64,000 nt of DNA from Mycolicibacterium llatzerense (GTDB taxonomy: Bacteria > Actinomycetota > Actinomycetes > Mycobacteriales > Mycobacteriaceae), in assembly GCF_000878195.1 (NCBI RefSeq), contig NZ_JXST01000024.1, positions 1 to 64,000 of the forward strand, given 5' to 3'. The position numbers and the translations under genes were made by a program. Numbering within the stretch: the first letter of the stretch is position 1; each line of letters opens with the position of its first letter. Shown here piece after piece: positions 42,883 through 50,936 of this stretch. The notes under the pieces were generated by a model that did not search any database, had not been told where the DNA came from, and saw only the letters and a program-made list of their open reading frames with translations.

Positions 42883-43278
42883 GTGCCGCACCCGATCATG
42901 TTCGACGACGACGACCCCGGCCTGGCGGAGCTGCGAGCGGTGGCGCTGAGCTTCCCCGAAGCCTTCGAGAAGGTGTCCTGGGGCCGGCCGGTGTTCTGCG
43001 CACCCAAGATGTTCGCGATGTACGGCGGCAATTCGAAGGTGACCGGCGAGATGGTCGCCTACCCGTACTCCCTGTTGGTCAAGGTCGACGAGTCCGACCG
43101 CGCAGCGCTGGAACAGGATTCGCGCTTCTACTACCCCGCCTACATGGGACCGTTCGGTTGGCTCGGGCTGGATTTCACCGCGGCGAAGGTCGACTGGAAC
43201 GAGGTCCGTGAGCTGCTGGACGCGTCATTCCGGCTGGTCGCGACAAAGCGGCTGGTCAAACTGCTCGACGCGCAATGA
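42883..43278 (+). CDS. MmcQ/YjbR family protein
   Basis: A 131-residue protein of the YjbR/CyaY-like fold. It has LSFPEAFEKVSWGRPVFC near the start and the family segment SLLVKVDESDRAALEQDSRF. Members are small DNA-binding-like proteins with no settled function. GTG start, 56 bp from the divergent ligA start. The last 23 bp overlap a convergent methyltransferase gene. Confidence 0.85.
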   Translation: MPHPIMFDDDDPGLAELRAVALSFPEAFEKVSWGRPVFCAPKMFAMYGGNSKVTGEMVAYPYSLLVKVDESDRAALEQDSRFYYPAYMGPFGWLGLDFTAAKVDWNEVRELLDASFRLVATKRLVKLLDAQ

Positions 43279-43891
43279 GATACGCCTGCGCGGTGGATTC
43301 GAGTCCGTCGTCCGGTTGCCGGACCAGTTCGGCATAGACGCGGAACCCGCTGTTCGACAAGAGATCCGCGACGGCCGTCGATTGGCGGCGAATGAACGTC
43401 AAGTTCACCGGCTCGCCGTCGAAGTCCGTCAGCACCCGCGGTTCGTCGCCGACCTGAAATGCCAGCAGCACCACGCCGCCAGGCGCCAGCACCCGGTGGA
43501 ATTCGGCGAAGACGCGCGGCAGATGCGTGTCGGGCACATGGATGATCGAGTACCAGGCGCAGAGCCCGGTGACGCTGCCGTCCTCCGCATCGAGGTCGAG
43601 CATCGAGCCAACCCGAAACGCCAGGCCCGGGTTGTGCTGGCGTGCCTGCGCGATCATGTTGGGAGACAGATCGATTCCGGTCACATCCAAGCCGGCGGCC
43701 GCGAGTGCCACGGTCGCCACCCCGGTGCCGCAGCCGACGTCGAGCACCGGGCCTCGCGGTACCAGCTCAGCGAACGCGCCGATCATTGCGCGGTCCACCG
43801 GTCTGTCATCGAGATGGTGCCGGAAGCGCGCGACATAGTTCGCGGCCGCCCGGTCGTAGCCATCGCGTGTCGTGGCCAGAAAATCAGGCAT
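43256..43891 (-). CDS. SAM-dependent methyltransferase
   Basis: About 211 residues with a class I methyltransferase fold. The SAM motif is VLDVGCGTGVATVALAAAG (about 49-67), with TGIDLSPNMIAQARQ and VLAPGGVVLLAFQ following. The ATG chosen at 43891 gives MPDFLATTRDGYDR; a further 25 residues upstream lack conservation. The substrate is unknown. It belongs to the block between the two syntenic segments. Confidence 0.88.
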   Translation of the reverse strand: MPDFLATTRDGYDRAAANYVARFRHHLDDRPVDRAMIGAFAELVPRGPVLDVGCGTGVATVALAAAGLDVTGIDLSPNMIAQARQHNPGLAFRVGSMLDLDAEDGSVTGLCAWYSIIHVPDTHLPRVFAEFHRVLAPGGVVLLAFQVGDEPRVLTDFDGEPVNLTFIRRQSTAVADLLSNSGFRVYAELVRQPDDGLESTAQAYLIARRAV

Positions 43892-43986
43892 CGGCCAACG
43901 GTACGCGGGTGTGCATGCCACGGGCTGGACGTGAGGCAGCCGCAGCGCGACGAAGTGCCGCGCCACCGGGCGCCGTTGGCGCCGGG

Positions 43987-45396
43987 TCAGGTTGCGGGAC
44001 TGTCACTTTCGCCATCAGAGTCCTCACCCTCGGCCGGATACAGCGTCGGGTGGTGGTACTGATTCGTTCGTGGTTGGCCGACGTCGAGCAGTGGTGGTGG
44101 GGTCCAGTGGGTGCGTCCGTCGGAGCCCATGGCGGTGCTCCAACCGCCGGTGTCGGCGAGCCGGTTGTGGGGTCCGCAGGCCAACGCGAGATCGGTGATG
44201 TCGGTGCGGCCGCCGTGGTGCCAGTCGGCGACAGCGTGGTGGGCTTGGCAGCCGGCGGCGGGGATGGTGCAGTCGGGGTGGGTGCAGCCTTTGTCGCGGG
44301 CGAGCAGGGCCAGGCGCTGGCCGGTGGTGGCGGTGCGCCGCGCCCGACCCAGATACAGCGGTATCGGAGCATGATTGTCGAACACCGTCAGGTAGCAGGA
44401 CGCCCCCGTACGCGCGGCGAGGTTGACCAGGTCCTTGACCGGGAGCTGGCTGCCGGTGTGGGTGTGCGCGACCCCGGCCCGGTCCTCTAACTGCTCCACG
44501 GTGCAGGTCGCGACAATGGTCACGGGGTAGCCGTTGTGCTCCCCCAAATCGGTGGACAACAGCAGGTGGCCCATCGCCTCCCAGGCATCATGCTGACGCT
44601 GCGCCAGCGTGCGGGTGTCCGCGTCGATCTGTTCCTGTGTCGGCGTCCCCGACATGCAGGGCTGCGCGTCGGCGGGGTTGCACATACCGGGAGCGGCATA
44701 TTTGACCATCAGCGCTTCGTAGGCAGCACGCGCTGCCGGGGTCAAGACACCACGCAACTCTGACGTACCGTCCGGACGTTGCTTACCCAGGGTCAGTGCC
44801 CGGTCCCGGTCGGGTTCAGGGTCGCGGTCATCGGGTTCGGGACCGTCCTGATCCAACTCGTACAGTTTGCGTTTGACCACCGACCGCAACGCTTCCGGCG
44901 TCAGATTCCGCGCGGCGGCGACCAGGGCATTCTCGGCGTCATCGACAGCGGTCAGGCCCGCCCAGGTGGGCAGTTTCGCGAAGAACGACTCGATGACATC
45001 GACATGATCCGCATTGATCGCCCCCGCAGCGACGGCGGCAGCGACATACGGCCGCAGCGGCGGCAATAGCTCCCCGGTCAACGACCGCCGCGGGGCCAAC
45101 AACTCGGCGTGCCGGACCCGCCGCCGGGCATCATCGCTGCCGAGGCGGTCCCGGATACGCAGCACCTCGGCCCAGTTTTTCGCCCCGATCTCCTTCAGGG
45201 TGGTCTGAGCTTGGGTGGCGGCCAGAATCGCGTGGTCCACGGCTTCGGCGGCGCACCGCATCTGTTCGCGGTGGGACTGCAACGCCAACAGTTCCGGCAC
45301 GGACAGGGTCGTGTAATCCAGGGCGGCGACCCGCACCAACGCCGTGTCGAGGCCGGCGTAAGCCTCCTCAACAGCAGTGGGGTTGTCGACGTCCAT
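43987..45396 (-). CDS. DUF222/HNH endonuclease, 13E12-type repeat protein
   Basis: A 469-residue member of the mycobacterial 13E12 repeat family. DUF222 covers about residues 30-320. The C-terminal HNH nuclease motif is intact: GCTHPDCTIP, then CQAHHAVADWHHGG and ACGPHNRL, which give the Cys and His ligands and the His-Asn-His core. Such genes occur in many copies in mycobacteria; in M. tuberculosis some REP13E12 copies carry the attachment site of phage phiRv1. This copy appears full length. Its biological role is not known. Confidence 0.88.
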   Translation of the reverse strand: MDVDNPTAVEEAYAGLDTALVRVAALDYTTLSVPELLALQSHREQMRCAAEAVDHAILAATQAQTTLKEIGAKNWAEVLRIRDRLGSDDARRRVRHAELLAPRRSLTGELLPPLRPYVAAAVAAGAINADHVDVIESFFAKLPTWAGLTAVDDAENALVAAARNLTPEALRSVVKRKLYELDQDGPEPDDRDPEPDRDRALTLGKQRPDGTSELRGVLTPAARAAYEALMVKYAAPGMCNPADAQPCMSGTPTQEQIDADTRTLAQRQHDAWEAMGHLLLSTDLGEHNGYPVTIVATCTVEQLEDRAGVAHTHTGSQLPVKDLVNLAARTGASCYLTVFDNHAPIPLYLGRARRTATTGQRLALLARDKGCTHPDCTIPAAGCQAHHAVADWHHGGRTDITDLALACGPHNRLADTGGWSTAMGSDGRTHWTPPPLLDVGQPRTNQYHHPTLYPAEGEDSDGESDSPAT

Positions 45397-45536
45397 ATTC
45401 GAACACTAGTTCGAAGCACTGACAAATTTTCACAGTTTGGGACACCTGTGCCGAAAGTGACGAGTGAGGTCAAATATGTTGTCCAGCAGGGAGTTCCACC
45501 CGCCGCGATGACTCCGGAGTTACTGCGCCGAACTCG

Positions 45537-46862
45537 TCAGTCCTCGCGGAACCCGGGCACCCACTTGTCGACGATCTCGGCGTAGTTGATGGTCGCGTCC
45601 AGCTGCGCGGCGATCCCGAGCAGACCACCGAGCACCCGGAACATCATCAAGTAGTTGGGCGGCAGGTTCAGCTGACGGCTGGTCTTGAACGTCGCGGCGA
45701 ACTGCTCGCTGCGGATGTCTGCCGCGGTGGCGGCGATGCCCTGCAGCCACCGGCGGCTGAAGTGGAAGCTCTTGTGCCGCAACGGTTCGATGTATGGCAG
45801 CAGGTAGGCGTTGATCTCCTCGTGAGAGACTGTGGCCCCGGCGGGGATGAAACCTTCCTCCCGTAGGTAGGTCGTCATCTCCTCCCACTTCTCGTCCCGC
45901 GCGAGCCGCAGGATGGGCCCGGTTGCCCGCGGCAGGCCGCCTTCGTGGACCGCGCAGGCGCCGAAGTCCATGACGCCGAACCGCCCGTCGTCCAGCAACA
46001 TGAAGTTGCCCGGATGAGTATCGACGTGCAGCAGGCCGCAGCGGTACGGGGCGCTGATGGTGACCTCGAGCAGCATGTGCGCGCACCGGTTGCGCTCGTC
46101 TTCGGTGCCGCTGGTGATGATCTCGGAGAGCTTGCGGCCCTCCATCCACTCGGTGATGACCACCTTCGGGGACGACGCGACGACCGCCGGCACGTAGAAC
46201 TGCGGATCGCCCGCAAAAGCCTTTGCGAAGGCGCGCTGATAGTCCGCTTCGATCCGGTAGTTCAGCTCTTCCTCGGTGCGCTCGATCAGTTCGTCGATGA
46301 TGCTCTTGACGTCGGCGCCCGGAACCACCTGCTTGAACAGCGTGGTCAGCATCCGCAGGGTCTTGAGGTCGGCGCGCACGGCCTGGTCGGCGCCCGGGTA
46401 CTGGACCTTCACCGCGACCCGGCGGCCGTCGCTCCACACCGCGCTGTGCACCTGACCGATGCTCGCGGAGGCGACGGGCTCGTCATCGAAGGACTGGAAT
46501 CGCTCGCGCCACTTCGTGCCCAGCTGGCTGTCGAGCACGCGATGCACCTTGTCGGCCGGCAGCGGCGGGGCGTCGCTCTGCAACTTGGTCAGCGCTTCGC
46601 GATAGGGCTCCGCGAATGCCGGCGGGATGGCGGCCTCCATCACTGAAAGCGCTTGTCCGAGCTTCATTGCAGCGCCCTTGAGCTCTCCCAGCACCTGGAA
46701 CAGCTGCTCAGCGGCCTTCTCGACCAACTCCGCGTTGACGTCGTCTTTCGATTTGCCGGCCATGCGCTTGCCGACGCCCAGGACGGCGCGGCCTGCGATC
46801 CCGGCAGGAAGGGTTGCCAGCTTGGCGGCACGTCCCGTGCGGCCACGGCGGATTTCAGCCAT
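45537..46862 (-). CDS. AarF/UbiB (ABC1) family protein kinase-like
   Basis: About 441 residues. The ABC1 kinase-like core has ELKGAAMKLGQALSVMEAAIP (the KxGQ motif), ASASIGQVHSAV (Ala-rich nucleotide loop), VAVKVQYPG (the lysine) and LLHVDTHPGNFMLL followed by FGVMDFGACA (catalytic Asp loops). Family members support quinone synthesis or lipid handling, and the kinase activity is usually ATPase-like. ATG at 46862 gives MAEIRRGR; a TTG further upstream is possible. It is 42 bp from pepE. Confidence 0.88.
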   Translation of the reverse strand: MAEIRRGRTGRAAKLATLPAGIAGRAVLGVGKRMAGKSKDDVNAELVEKAAEQLFQVLGELKGAAMKLGQALSVMEAAIPPAFAEPYREALTKLQSDAPPLPADKVHRVLDSQLGTKWRERFQSFDDEPVASASIGQVHSAVWSDGRRVAVKVQYPGADQAVRADLKTLRMLTTLFKQVVPGADVKSIIDELIERTEEELNYRIEADYQRAFAKAFAGDPQFYVPAVVASSPKVVITEWMEGRKLSEIITSGTEDERNRCAHMLLEVTISAPYRCGLLHVDTHPGNFMLLDDGRFGVMDFGACAVHEGGLPRATGPILRLARDEKWEEMTTYLREEGFIPAGATVSHEEINAYLLPYIEPLRHKSFHFSRRWLQGIAATAADIRSEQFAATFKTSRQLNLPPNYLMMFRVLGGLLGIAAQLDATINYAEIVDKWVPGFRED

Positions 46863-46904
46863 GGAGTTGATCTTGTCTTTCTTAGCCGATCTTGACAACA
46901 ACCC

Positions 46905-48056
46905 CTAAGAAACTGGCACAACCACGAGTTCGTGCGGCTGGTTGTTCATGGACACGCAGCCGTCGTCCGTGACGACGACGATGTCCTCTATCCGCGCGCC
47001 CCACTGCCCCGCGAAATAGACCCCGGGCTCGACGCTGAACGCCATGCCAGGCTCCAGCGTCAACCCATTGCCCGCCACGATGTAGGGCTCTTCGTGGACC
47101 GACAGGCCGATGCCGTGGCCCGTGCGGTGGACGAACACCTCGGCAAGCCCTTCTGCGGCAAGCACGTCGCGGGCCGCCGCGTCGATCTGCTCGGCGGTCA
47201 GCCCTGGCCGGACCGCGGCCACCGCCGCGGCCTGCGCGCGTTGCAGCACCGAATACTGTTGCGCCACCACGGGATCGGGTTCACCGATGCTGTAGGTCCT
47301 GGTGCAGTCCGAGTTGTAGCCGGGCTCGACCGGACCGCCGATGTCGACGACGACGATGTCGCCGACCTGTAGTTCACGGTCGGAGCATTCGTGGTGCGGG
47401 TCCGCCCCGTTCGGCCCCGAGCCGACGATGATGAACGCCACCTCCGAATGCCCCTCGGCGACAATCGCTTCCGCGATGTCCGCGGACACGTCGGCCTCGG
47501 TGCGTCCCGGCACCAGGAACTCGGGCACCCGCGCGTGCACCCGGTCGATGGCCGCGCCGGCCTTCGCCAGAGCGTCGATCTCGCTGGGGTCCTTGATCAT
47601 TCGCAACTGCCGCAGCACATCGGTGGCCAGCACCGGCACCGCGCCGAGGACCGATGCCAGCGGCAGCAGGTGCAGTGCGGGCATGGCGTCGGTGACCGCG
47701 ACGGCACTGCCCGGCAACGCGGCCGCCACCAGCGCGTAGGGGTCATCGCCGTCGACCCAATCCTGAACCTCCAGGCTCAGTTCCACGATCGCCGACTCCT
47801 TGAGCGAGGCCAGTTCCAGCCGCGGCACCACGACCGTCGGTGTCGAACCGTCCGCCGGCACCACTAGCGCCGTCAGCCGCTCGAAGGTCTGCGCCCGTGA
47901 CCCCACCAGATACCGGAGGTCGTACCCCGGGGTGATGACCAAACCGGCCAGGCCGGCGGCGTGGGCAGCAGCGGCGGCCGAGCGCAGACGCGCGGCATAG
48001 ACGTCGGTGTTGAATCGGCCAACTGTCACATTCCCCGTCGCTTCGCTCGCCCGCAT
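46905..48056 (-). CDS. pepE: Xaa-Pro dipeptidase/aminopeptidase P family, PepE
   Basis: An M24 metallopeptidase of 383 residues with close similarity to Rv2089c PepE. The two-metal site is clear: VVVDIGGPVEPGYNSDCTRTY (two Asp), HRTGHGIGLSVHEEP (His), MAFSVEPGV (Glu) and ARIEDIVVV (Glu). It removes residues next to proline from small peptides. The first ten or so residues (MRASEATGNVT) come from a copy of the short repeat. A GTG at 48029 would skip most of it and could be the true start. Confidence 0.92.
   Translation of the reverse strand: MRASEATGNVTVGRFNTDVYAARLRSAAAAAHAAGLAGLVITPGYDLRYLVGSRAQTFERLTALVVPADGSTPTVVVPRLELASLKESAIVELSLEVQDWVDGDDPYALVAAALPGSAVAVTDAMPALHLLPLASVLGAVPVLATDVLRQLRMIKDPSEIDALAKAGAAIDRVHARVPEFLVPGRTEADVSADIAEAIVAEGHSEVAFIIVGSGPNGADPHHECSDRELQVGDIVVVDIGGPVEPGYNSDCTRTYSIGEPDPVVAQQYSVLQRAQAAAVAAVRPGLTAEQIDAAARDVLAAEGLAEVFVHRTGHGIGLSVHEEPYIVAGNGLTLEPGMAFSVEPGVYFAGQWGARIEDIVVVTDDGCVSMNNQPHELVVVPVS
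48032..48051 (-). repeat. Short repeat at the pepE start
   Basis: GGCGAGCGAAGCGACGGGGA on the minus strand, read as ASEATG at the N-terminus of PepE. The next copy lies only 49 bp away. Confidence 0.6.
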
Positions 48057-48099
48057 GCCAATAGGCTAGTGCGATGCCGATCGACATCCCCGTAACCTC

Positions 48100-48118
48100 C
48101 CCCGTCGCTTCGCTCGCC
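48100..48118 (-). repeat. Short repeat next to the exonuclease start
   Basis: GGCGAGCGAAGCGACGGGG on the minus strand, ending 2 bp before the exonuclease ATG at 48121 and occupying the place of its ribosome binding site. With the previous copy it flanks the pepE/exonuclease divergent region of 64 bp. Confidence 0.6.
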
Positions 48119-48120
48119 TC

Positions 48121-49071
48121 ATGACCCAGCCGATCCTGCTCCTCGACGGCGCCAGCATGTGGTTCCGCTCGTTCTTCGGGGTGCCGTCCTCGATCACGGC
48201 GCCCGACGGCCGCCCCGTCAACGCGGTCCGCGGTTTCCTCGACAACATCGCGGCCCTGGTCACCCAGCACCGCCCCGGCCGCCTCGTGGTGTGCCTGGAC
48301 CTGGATTGGCGGCCGCAGTGGCGAGTCGACCTGATCCCGTCCTACAAGGCGCACCGGGTGGTCGAAGAGGTGCCGGGCGACGACCCCGACATCGAAGAGG
48401 TGCCCGACGACCTCACGCCGCAGGTCGCCATGATCATGGAGTTGCTCGACGCGTTCGGCATCGCCACCGCGGGCGCACCGGGCTTCGAGGCCGACGACGT
48501 GCTCGGCACGCTGGCCACCCGGGAAGGGACCGACCCGGCGATCGTGGTCAGCGGCGACCGCGACCTGCTACAGCTCGCAAGCGATGACGCGCCAGGAATC
48601 AGGGTGTTCTATATCGGCCGCGGCCTGGCCAAGGCAGTGCTCTACGGGCCCGCCGAGGTTGCCGAGACCTACGGCGTCCCGCTGGATCGTGCCGGCGCCG
48701 CGTACGCCGAGCTGGCCCTGCTGCGCGGCGACGCGTCCGACGGGCTGCCGGGCGTCGCCGGGATCGGCGAGAAGACGGCGTCCACCCTGCTGCAGACCTA
48801 TGGCTCACTCACGGCGATCGAGGCCGCCGCCCAGGACTCAGCCTCCAAAATGGCTGCGGCACAACGGAAGAAGCTGCTCGCCGCGACCGACTACATCGCT
48901 GCCGCGCTGCCCGTCGTCCGGGTGGCGACCGATGCGCCGGTGTCCATGTCGACCGATTCGGACGCCCTGCCGCTGGTCGCCCGCGACCCGCAGCGGGTGG
49001 CCGAGCTGGCCGGCACGTACGGCGTCACCAACTCGATCGCACGGCTCCAGAAGGCCCTGGACAAGCTGTAG
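48121..49071 (+). CDS. 5'-3' exonuclease (FEN/Pol I N-terminal family)
   Basis: A 316-residue FEN-like nuclease matching Rv2090. The metal-binding Asp clusters are LLDGASMWFRSFFG (start), CLDLDWRPQWR, APGFEADDVLGTLA and VSGDRDLLQL, with the helix-3-turn segment GDASDGLPGVAGIGEKTAS near 200. It should remove RNA primers or flaps. No distinct ribosome binding site is visible because the short repeat lies there. Confidence 0.92.
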   Translation: MTQPILLLDGASMWFRSFFGVPSSITAPDGRPVNAVRGFLDNIAALVTQHRPGRLVVCLDLDWRPQWRVDLIPSYKAHRVVEEVPGDDPDIEEVPDDLTPQVAMIMELLDAFGIATAGAPGFEADDVLGTLATREGTDPAIVVSGDRDLLQLASDDAPGIRVFYIGRGLAKAVLYGPAEVAETYGVPLDRAGAAYAELALLRGDASDGLPGVAGIGEKTASTLLQTYGSLTAIEAAAQDSASKMAAAQRKKLLAATDYIAAALPVVRVATDAPVSMSTDSDALPLVARDPQRVAELAGTYGVTNSIARLQKALDKL

Positions 49072-49088
49072 CTCGCGAGCAGGCAAAA

Positions 49089-49124
49089 AAAATTGCCCCT
49101 TTTCGCTTGAAAAGGGGCAATTTT
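49089..49124. terminator. Bidirectional intrinsic terminator
   Basis: A perfect 16-bp stem, left arm 49089-49104 and right arm 49109-49124, with a GCTT loop, and A/T runs on both sides. It ends the exonuclease gene and the convergent DUF4333 gene 20 bp beyond. Confidence 0.93.
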
Positions 49125-49143
49125 GTGTCTGTTCGCGAGAGAC

Positions 49144-49884
49144 CTACTTCGGGCGGCCGACCTCGTAGGTGCCCTTGTCGTCCTTGAAGGTGACCTTGAC
49201 GGTGCGCTTGGTGCCATCGATGTTCACGTCGCAGTCGAAGGTCTGGCCGGACTTGACCTCAGGGTCGGTGCCGTTGTTGCACTTGACGTCCTTGACGTTC
49301 TTGGCGCCGTAACCGGTGGACTCGTCGGTCAGGATCTTCTGCACGCCGGACTGCGCGGCGTTGATGTCGAGCTTGGTGGTGACGAAGAAGCCGGGCCACA
49401 GGAATCCGAGCACGCCGACGACCGCGACGATGACGGCGGCCACGACGCCACCGATGAGCAGCAGTGCCTTGTTGGACTTCTTGCCCGCCGGAGCACCGAA
49501 CTGCTGGTCGAACTGCTGACCCGCGGCGCCCTCACCGAACTGCGGCTGACCGTACTGCCCCGGCTGGCCGTACTGTCCCGGCTGCCCGTACTGCGGTTGT
49601 CCGTACTGCGGCTGCCCGTAGGCACCGGCCTGCGGGTAGCCCTGCTGCGGATAACCCGGGTATTGCTGCTGCGGATAACCCGGCACCTGCTGCGCTCCAG
49701 GCTGCGCGGCACCAGGCTGACCCGCCGGGTACTGCTGCTGGTACTGCTCGGGGTTGTAGGCCGGCTGCTGACCCCACGCCGGGGCGGCAGTGGTCGGCTG
49801 CTCGGCGCCGGCCGCCGGCTGACCCCAAGCGGGCTGCTGACCTTGCCACTGCTGCGACGGGTCAGTTCCCTCTGGACCGCTCAT
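49144..49884 (-). CDS. DUF4333 protein with Pro/Gln/Gly/Tyr-rich N-terminus
   Basis: A 246-residue membrane-anchored protein like Rv2091c. Residues 1-130 are low-complexity with many YGQPG and YPQQ-type repeats. A single membrane helix follows (LLLIGGVVAAVIVAVVGVLGF at about 143-163), then a DUF4333 domain with a Cys pair (VKCNNGTDPEVKSGQTFDCDV). DUF4333 domains appear on many secreted mycobacterial proteins. It is probably exposed in the periplasm. Function unknown. Confidence 0.85.
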   Translation of the reverse strand: MSGPEGTDPSQQWQGQQPAWGQPAAGAEQPTTAAPAWGQQPAYNPEQYQQQYPAGQPGAAQPGAQQVPGYPQQQYPGYPQQGYPQAGAYGQPQYGQPQYGQPGQYGQPGQYGQPQFGEGAAGQQFDQQFGAPAGKKSNKALLLIGGVVAAVIVAVVGVLGFLWPGFFVTTKLDINAAQSGVQKILTDESTGYGAKNVKDVKCNNGTDPEVKSGQTFDCDVNIDGTKRTVKVTFKDDKGTYEVGRPK

Positions 49885-50042
49885 CGTTTCTCCTCGGTGC
49901 TCTCCCCTACCCGGATGTCACTGACTCCGGGGTGCTGGTCAACCACACTACCGGTGCAACCGTTTGTGGATGACCTGCACAGTCTTCCGCGGCGCGCGTG
50001 TCTGGCCATCAGCTGGCGAACGCTCGGCCTTACTCTCGCGGT

Positions 50043-50921
50043 ATGACGGACCAAATCCGGCTCGGCAATGCCACCTTGACCCGCGTCGCGGAAGCCCAGG
50101 TGCAGATCCCCACGTCACTGTGGCCGTCGACGCCGCCGGAGGCCTGGCACGCCGAGGCCGACCTGCTGGCCCCGCGGTTCTGGAACCCCGAGACCGACCT
50201 GTTCCGCATCGCCATTCAAAGCTGGGTACTGCAGGTCGACGGGCTGACCATCGTCATCGACACCGGCGCGGGCAACGACCGGCACCGGCCGCACATGCCG
50301 CCGCTCGATCACCTCAGCACGCCGTTCCTCGACAACATGCGGGCGGCCGGAATCGACCCGGGCGGCGTCGACGTCGTCCTCAACACACACCTGCACACCG
50401 ACCATGTCGGCTGGAACACCCAACTGGTCGACGGCGCCTGGGCGCCGACGTTCCCGAACGCCCGCTACCTGATGCCCGAGGCGGACCACCGGTTCTTCGC
50501 GCCCGACAACCCCGACACCACCGACGAGATGCGAACGGTGTTCGAGGACAGCGTCATCCCCGTGGCCGACCAGACGGAGCTGTTCTCCGGTGACTACCAA
50601 CTGAGCGATTCGGTATGGCTGCGCCCGGCGCCCGGCCACACGCCCGGGTCGTCGGTGCTGTGGCTGGATGCCGGCAAGCCGGCCGTGTTCGTCGGCGACC
50701 TGACACATTGCCCGATCCAGATTCCCCGGCCCGATGATCCGTGCGCCTACGACGTCAACGCGGCCGAGGCCACCGTCACCCGCAAGCGGGTGTTCACCGA
50801 GGCCTCGCGGCGGCGGGCGGCCGTGGTCCCGGCGCACTATGCGGGCCATGGCGGCGCCACCATCGTGGCGCGCGGTGACCGGTTCATGGTCGATGACTGG
50901 CTGGATCTGGGCCTGGCCTGA
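50043..50921 (+). CDS. MBL-fold metallo-hydrolase
   Basis: A 292-residue protein of the metallo-beta-lactamase superfamily. The zinc motif is NTHLHTDHVGW at about 116-126, with the later ligands in APGHTPGSSVLW and FVGDLTHCP, and VVPAHYAGHGG near the end. It resembles lactonase or quorum-quenching-type hydrolases rather than a beta-lactamase. The substrate is unknown. The preceding reading frame is excluded since the fold begins at MTDQIRLGNATLTRV. Confidence 0.88.
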   Translation: MTDQIRLGNATLTRVAEAQVQIPTSLWPSTPPEAWHAEADLLAPRFWNPETDLFRIAIQSWVLQVDGLTIVIDTGAGNDRHRPHMPPLDHLSTPFLDNMRAAGIDPGGVDVVLNTHLHTDHVGWNTQLVDGAWAPTFPNARYLMPEADHRFFAPDNPDTTDEMRTVFEDSVIPVADQTELFSGDYQLSDSVWLRPAPGHTPGSSVLWLDAGKPAVFVGDLTHCPIQIPRPDDPCAYDVNAAEATVTRKRVFTEASRRRAAVVPAHYAGHGGATIVARGDRFMVDDWLDLGLA

Positions 50922-50936
50922 CAGTCACCGGCGAAG

